Source of the DNA: Bacillota bacterium | Lineage (GTDB): Bacteria > Bacillota > Dethiobacteria > Dethiobacterales > Dethiobacteraceae | Direction: 5' to 3' | Length of the DNA: 6,237 nt | Assembly (NCBI GenBank): GCA_012800215.1 | Contig: JAAZJT010000085.1 | Coordinates: 1 to 6,237, forward strand | The notes under the pieces: model-generated | Databases searched by the model: none | What the model saw: the letters and a program-made list of their open reading frames with translations, nothing else | Told to the model about the DNA's origin: nothing | Made by a program: the position numbers and the translations under genes | Shown: positions 6,098 to 6,237 of the stretch, in pieces | Numbering within the stretch: the first letter of the stretch is position 1 | How the letters are laid out: each line of letters begins with the position of its first letter

Positions 6098-6220
6098 CTA
6101 AACGGTGTTGTGTGTCAAGGCCGGAACAAAAGTTCCTAAAATCGCCGGTTTAAAAGTTCCGTTTTTAGCCGGATTGTTAACCACATCCCTGAGAAACTTT
6201 AAGACGTATTCACCTCCTTG
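6098..6220 (-). pseudogene. Short open frame with 8-residue repeats, possibly a decayed IS-associated ORF
   Basis: On the minus strand a perfect ribosome-like site AAGGAGGTG (complement of 6211-6219) precedes an open frame reading LKFLRDVVNNPAKNGTF, then KPAILGTFVPALTHNTV, and stops at 6098-6100. Its first plausible codon is TTA (6200-6202), one base from a TTG start, placed 10 bases after GGAGG, so it may have lost its start. The 24-bp DNA repeat equals eight codons, which gives PAKNGTFK-PAILGTFV. It may be a real small gene remnant or only a by-product of DNA-binding repeats at an element end. Confidence 0.25.
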
Positions 6221-6237
6221 TTAGGGGGTACTGGGGA
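6106..6237. mobile_element. Probable end of an insertion sequence (IS21-like), cut by the window edge
   Basis: Sequence character changes at about 6106: a TG-rich start (TGTTGTGTGTCAAGG) followed by GCCGG-containing repeats. IS21-family ends begin with TG and carry several subterminal transposase-binding repeats, which this resembles. No transposase code is seen inside the window, and the other end, target duplication and exact boundary cannot be tested here (the terminal base could be 6106, 6109, 6111 or 6113). The family call rests on architecture only. Confidence 0.4.
6120..6172. repeat. Three GCCGG boxes at exact 24-bp spacing
   Basis: GCCGGAACAAAAGTTCC (6120-6136) and GCCGGTTTAAAAGTTCC (6144-6160) match at 14 of 17 positions, and a third GCCGG begins at 6168. 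All three start exactly 24 bp apart. The first copy also contains the inverted repeat GGAAC-AAAA-GTTCC (6123-6136). Regular phasing suggests binding sites for a DNA-binding protein, most likely a transposase. Confidence 0.65.

Noticed and set aside
6089..6100. AGCA-AAAA-TGCT hairpin as terminator for the ferredoxin gene
   Set aside because: The stem is only 4 bp and no T-run follows.

Overview
The window looks like chromosome from an anaerobic, low-to-moderate GC Firmicute of the Clostridia type. This is inferred from strong AGGAGGTG-type ribosome sites, an oxygen-sensitive [4Fe-4S] serine dehydratase, a two-gene minimal SUF-like system, and a flavodoxin-ferredoxin fusion. No RNA gene or CRISPR array is present, so the taxon cannot be fixed further. 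All four intact or near-intact genes lie on the + strand.

Layout: (1) 1-867 is the 3' part of sdaAA, the alpha subunit of iron-sulfur L-serine dehydratase, cut by the left edge. (2) 868-1008 is a spacer with a good sigma-A-type promoter and a perfect 16-bp palindrome just after the expected transcription start. (3) 1009-3162 is a large unusual protein: a YmaF-like array of HxH motifs, a Pro/Cys linker, a TIG-like beta region and an Ala-rich hydrophobic segment near the C-terminus. (4) 3163-3485 is a 323-bp non-coding gap with a 17-bp inverted repeat, a smaller hairpin and a TATAAT box. (5) 3486-5133 holds two overlapping genes, a SufC-like ATPase and a short SufB/SufD-like scaffold, closed by a clear rho-independent terminator. 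(6) 5270-6052 encodes a flavodoxin-like domain fused to a 2[4Fe-4S] ferredoxin (EFR1-type). (7) From about 6106 to the right edge the sequence looks like the end of an insertion sequence, with GCCGG boxes at exactly 24-bp steps that, read on the minus strand, also form an 8-residue peptide repeat.

Three of the four genes concern iron-sulfur clusters: one uses a cluster (serine dehydratase), one pair builds clusters (SmsCB), and one carries electrons on clusters (flavodoxin-ferredoxin). The SmsCB pair appears to be its own transcription unit with no cysteine desulfurase beside it. The ferredoxin gene follows a terminator, so any functional link to cluster assembly is inference from proximity. 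The most unusual item is the multidomain YmaF-like protein, whose function I cannot assign.
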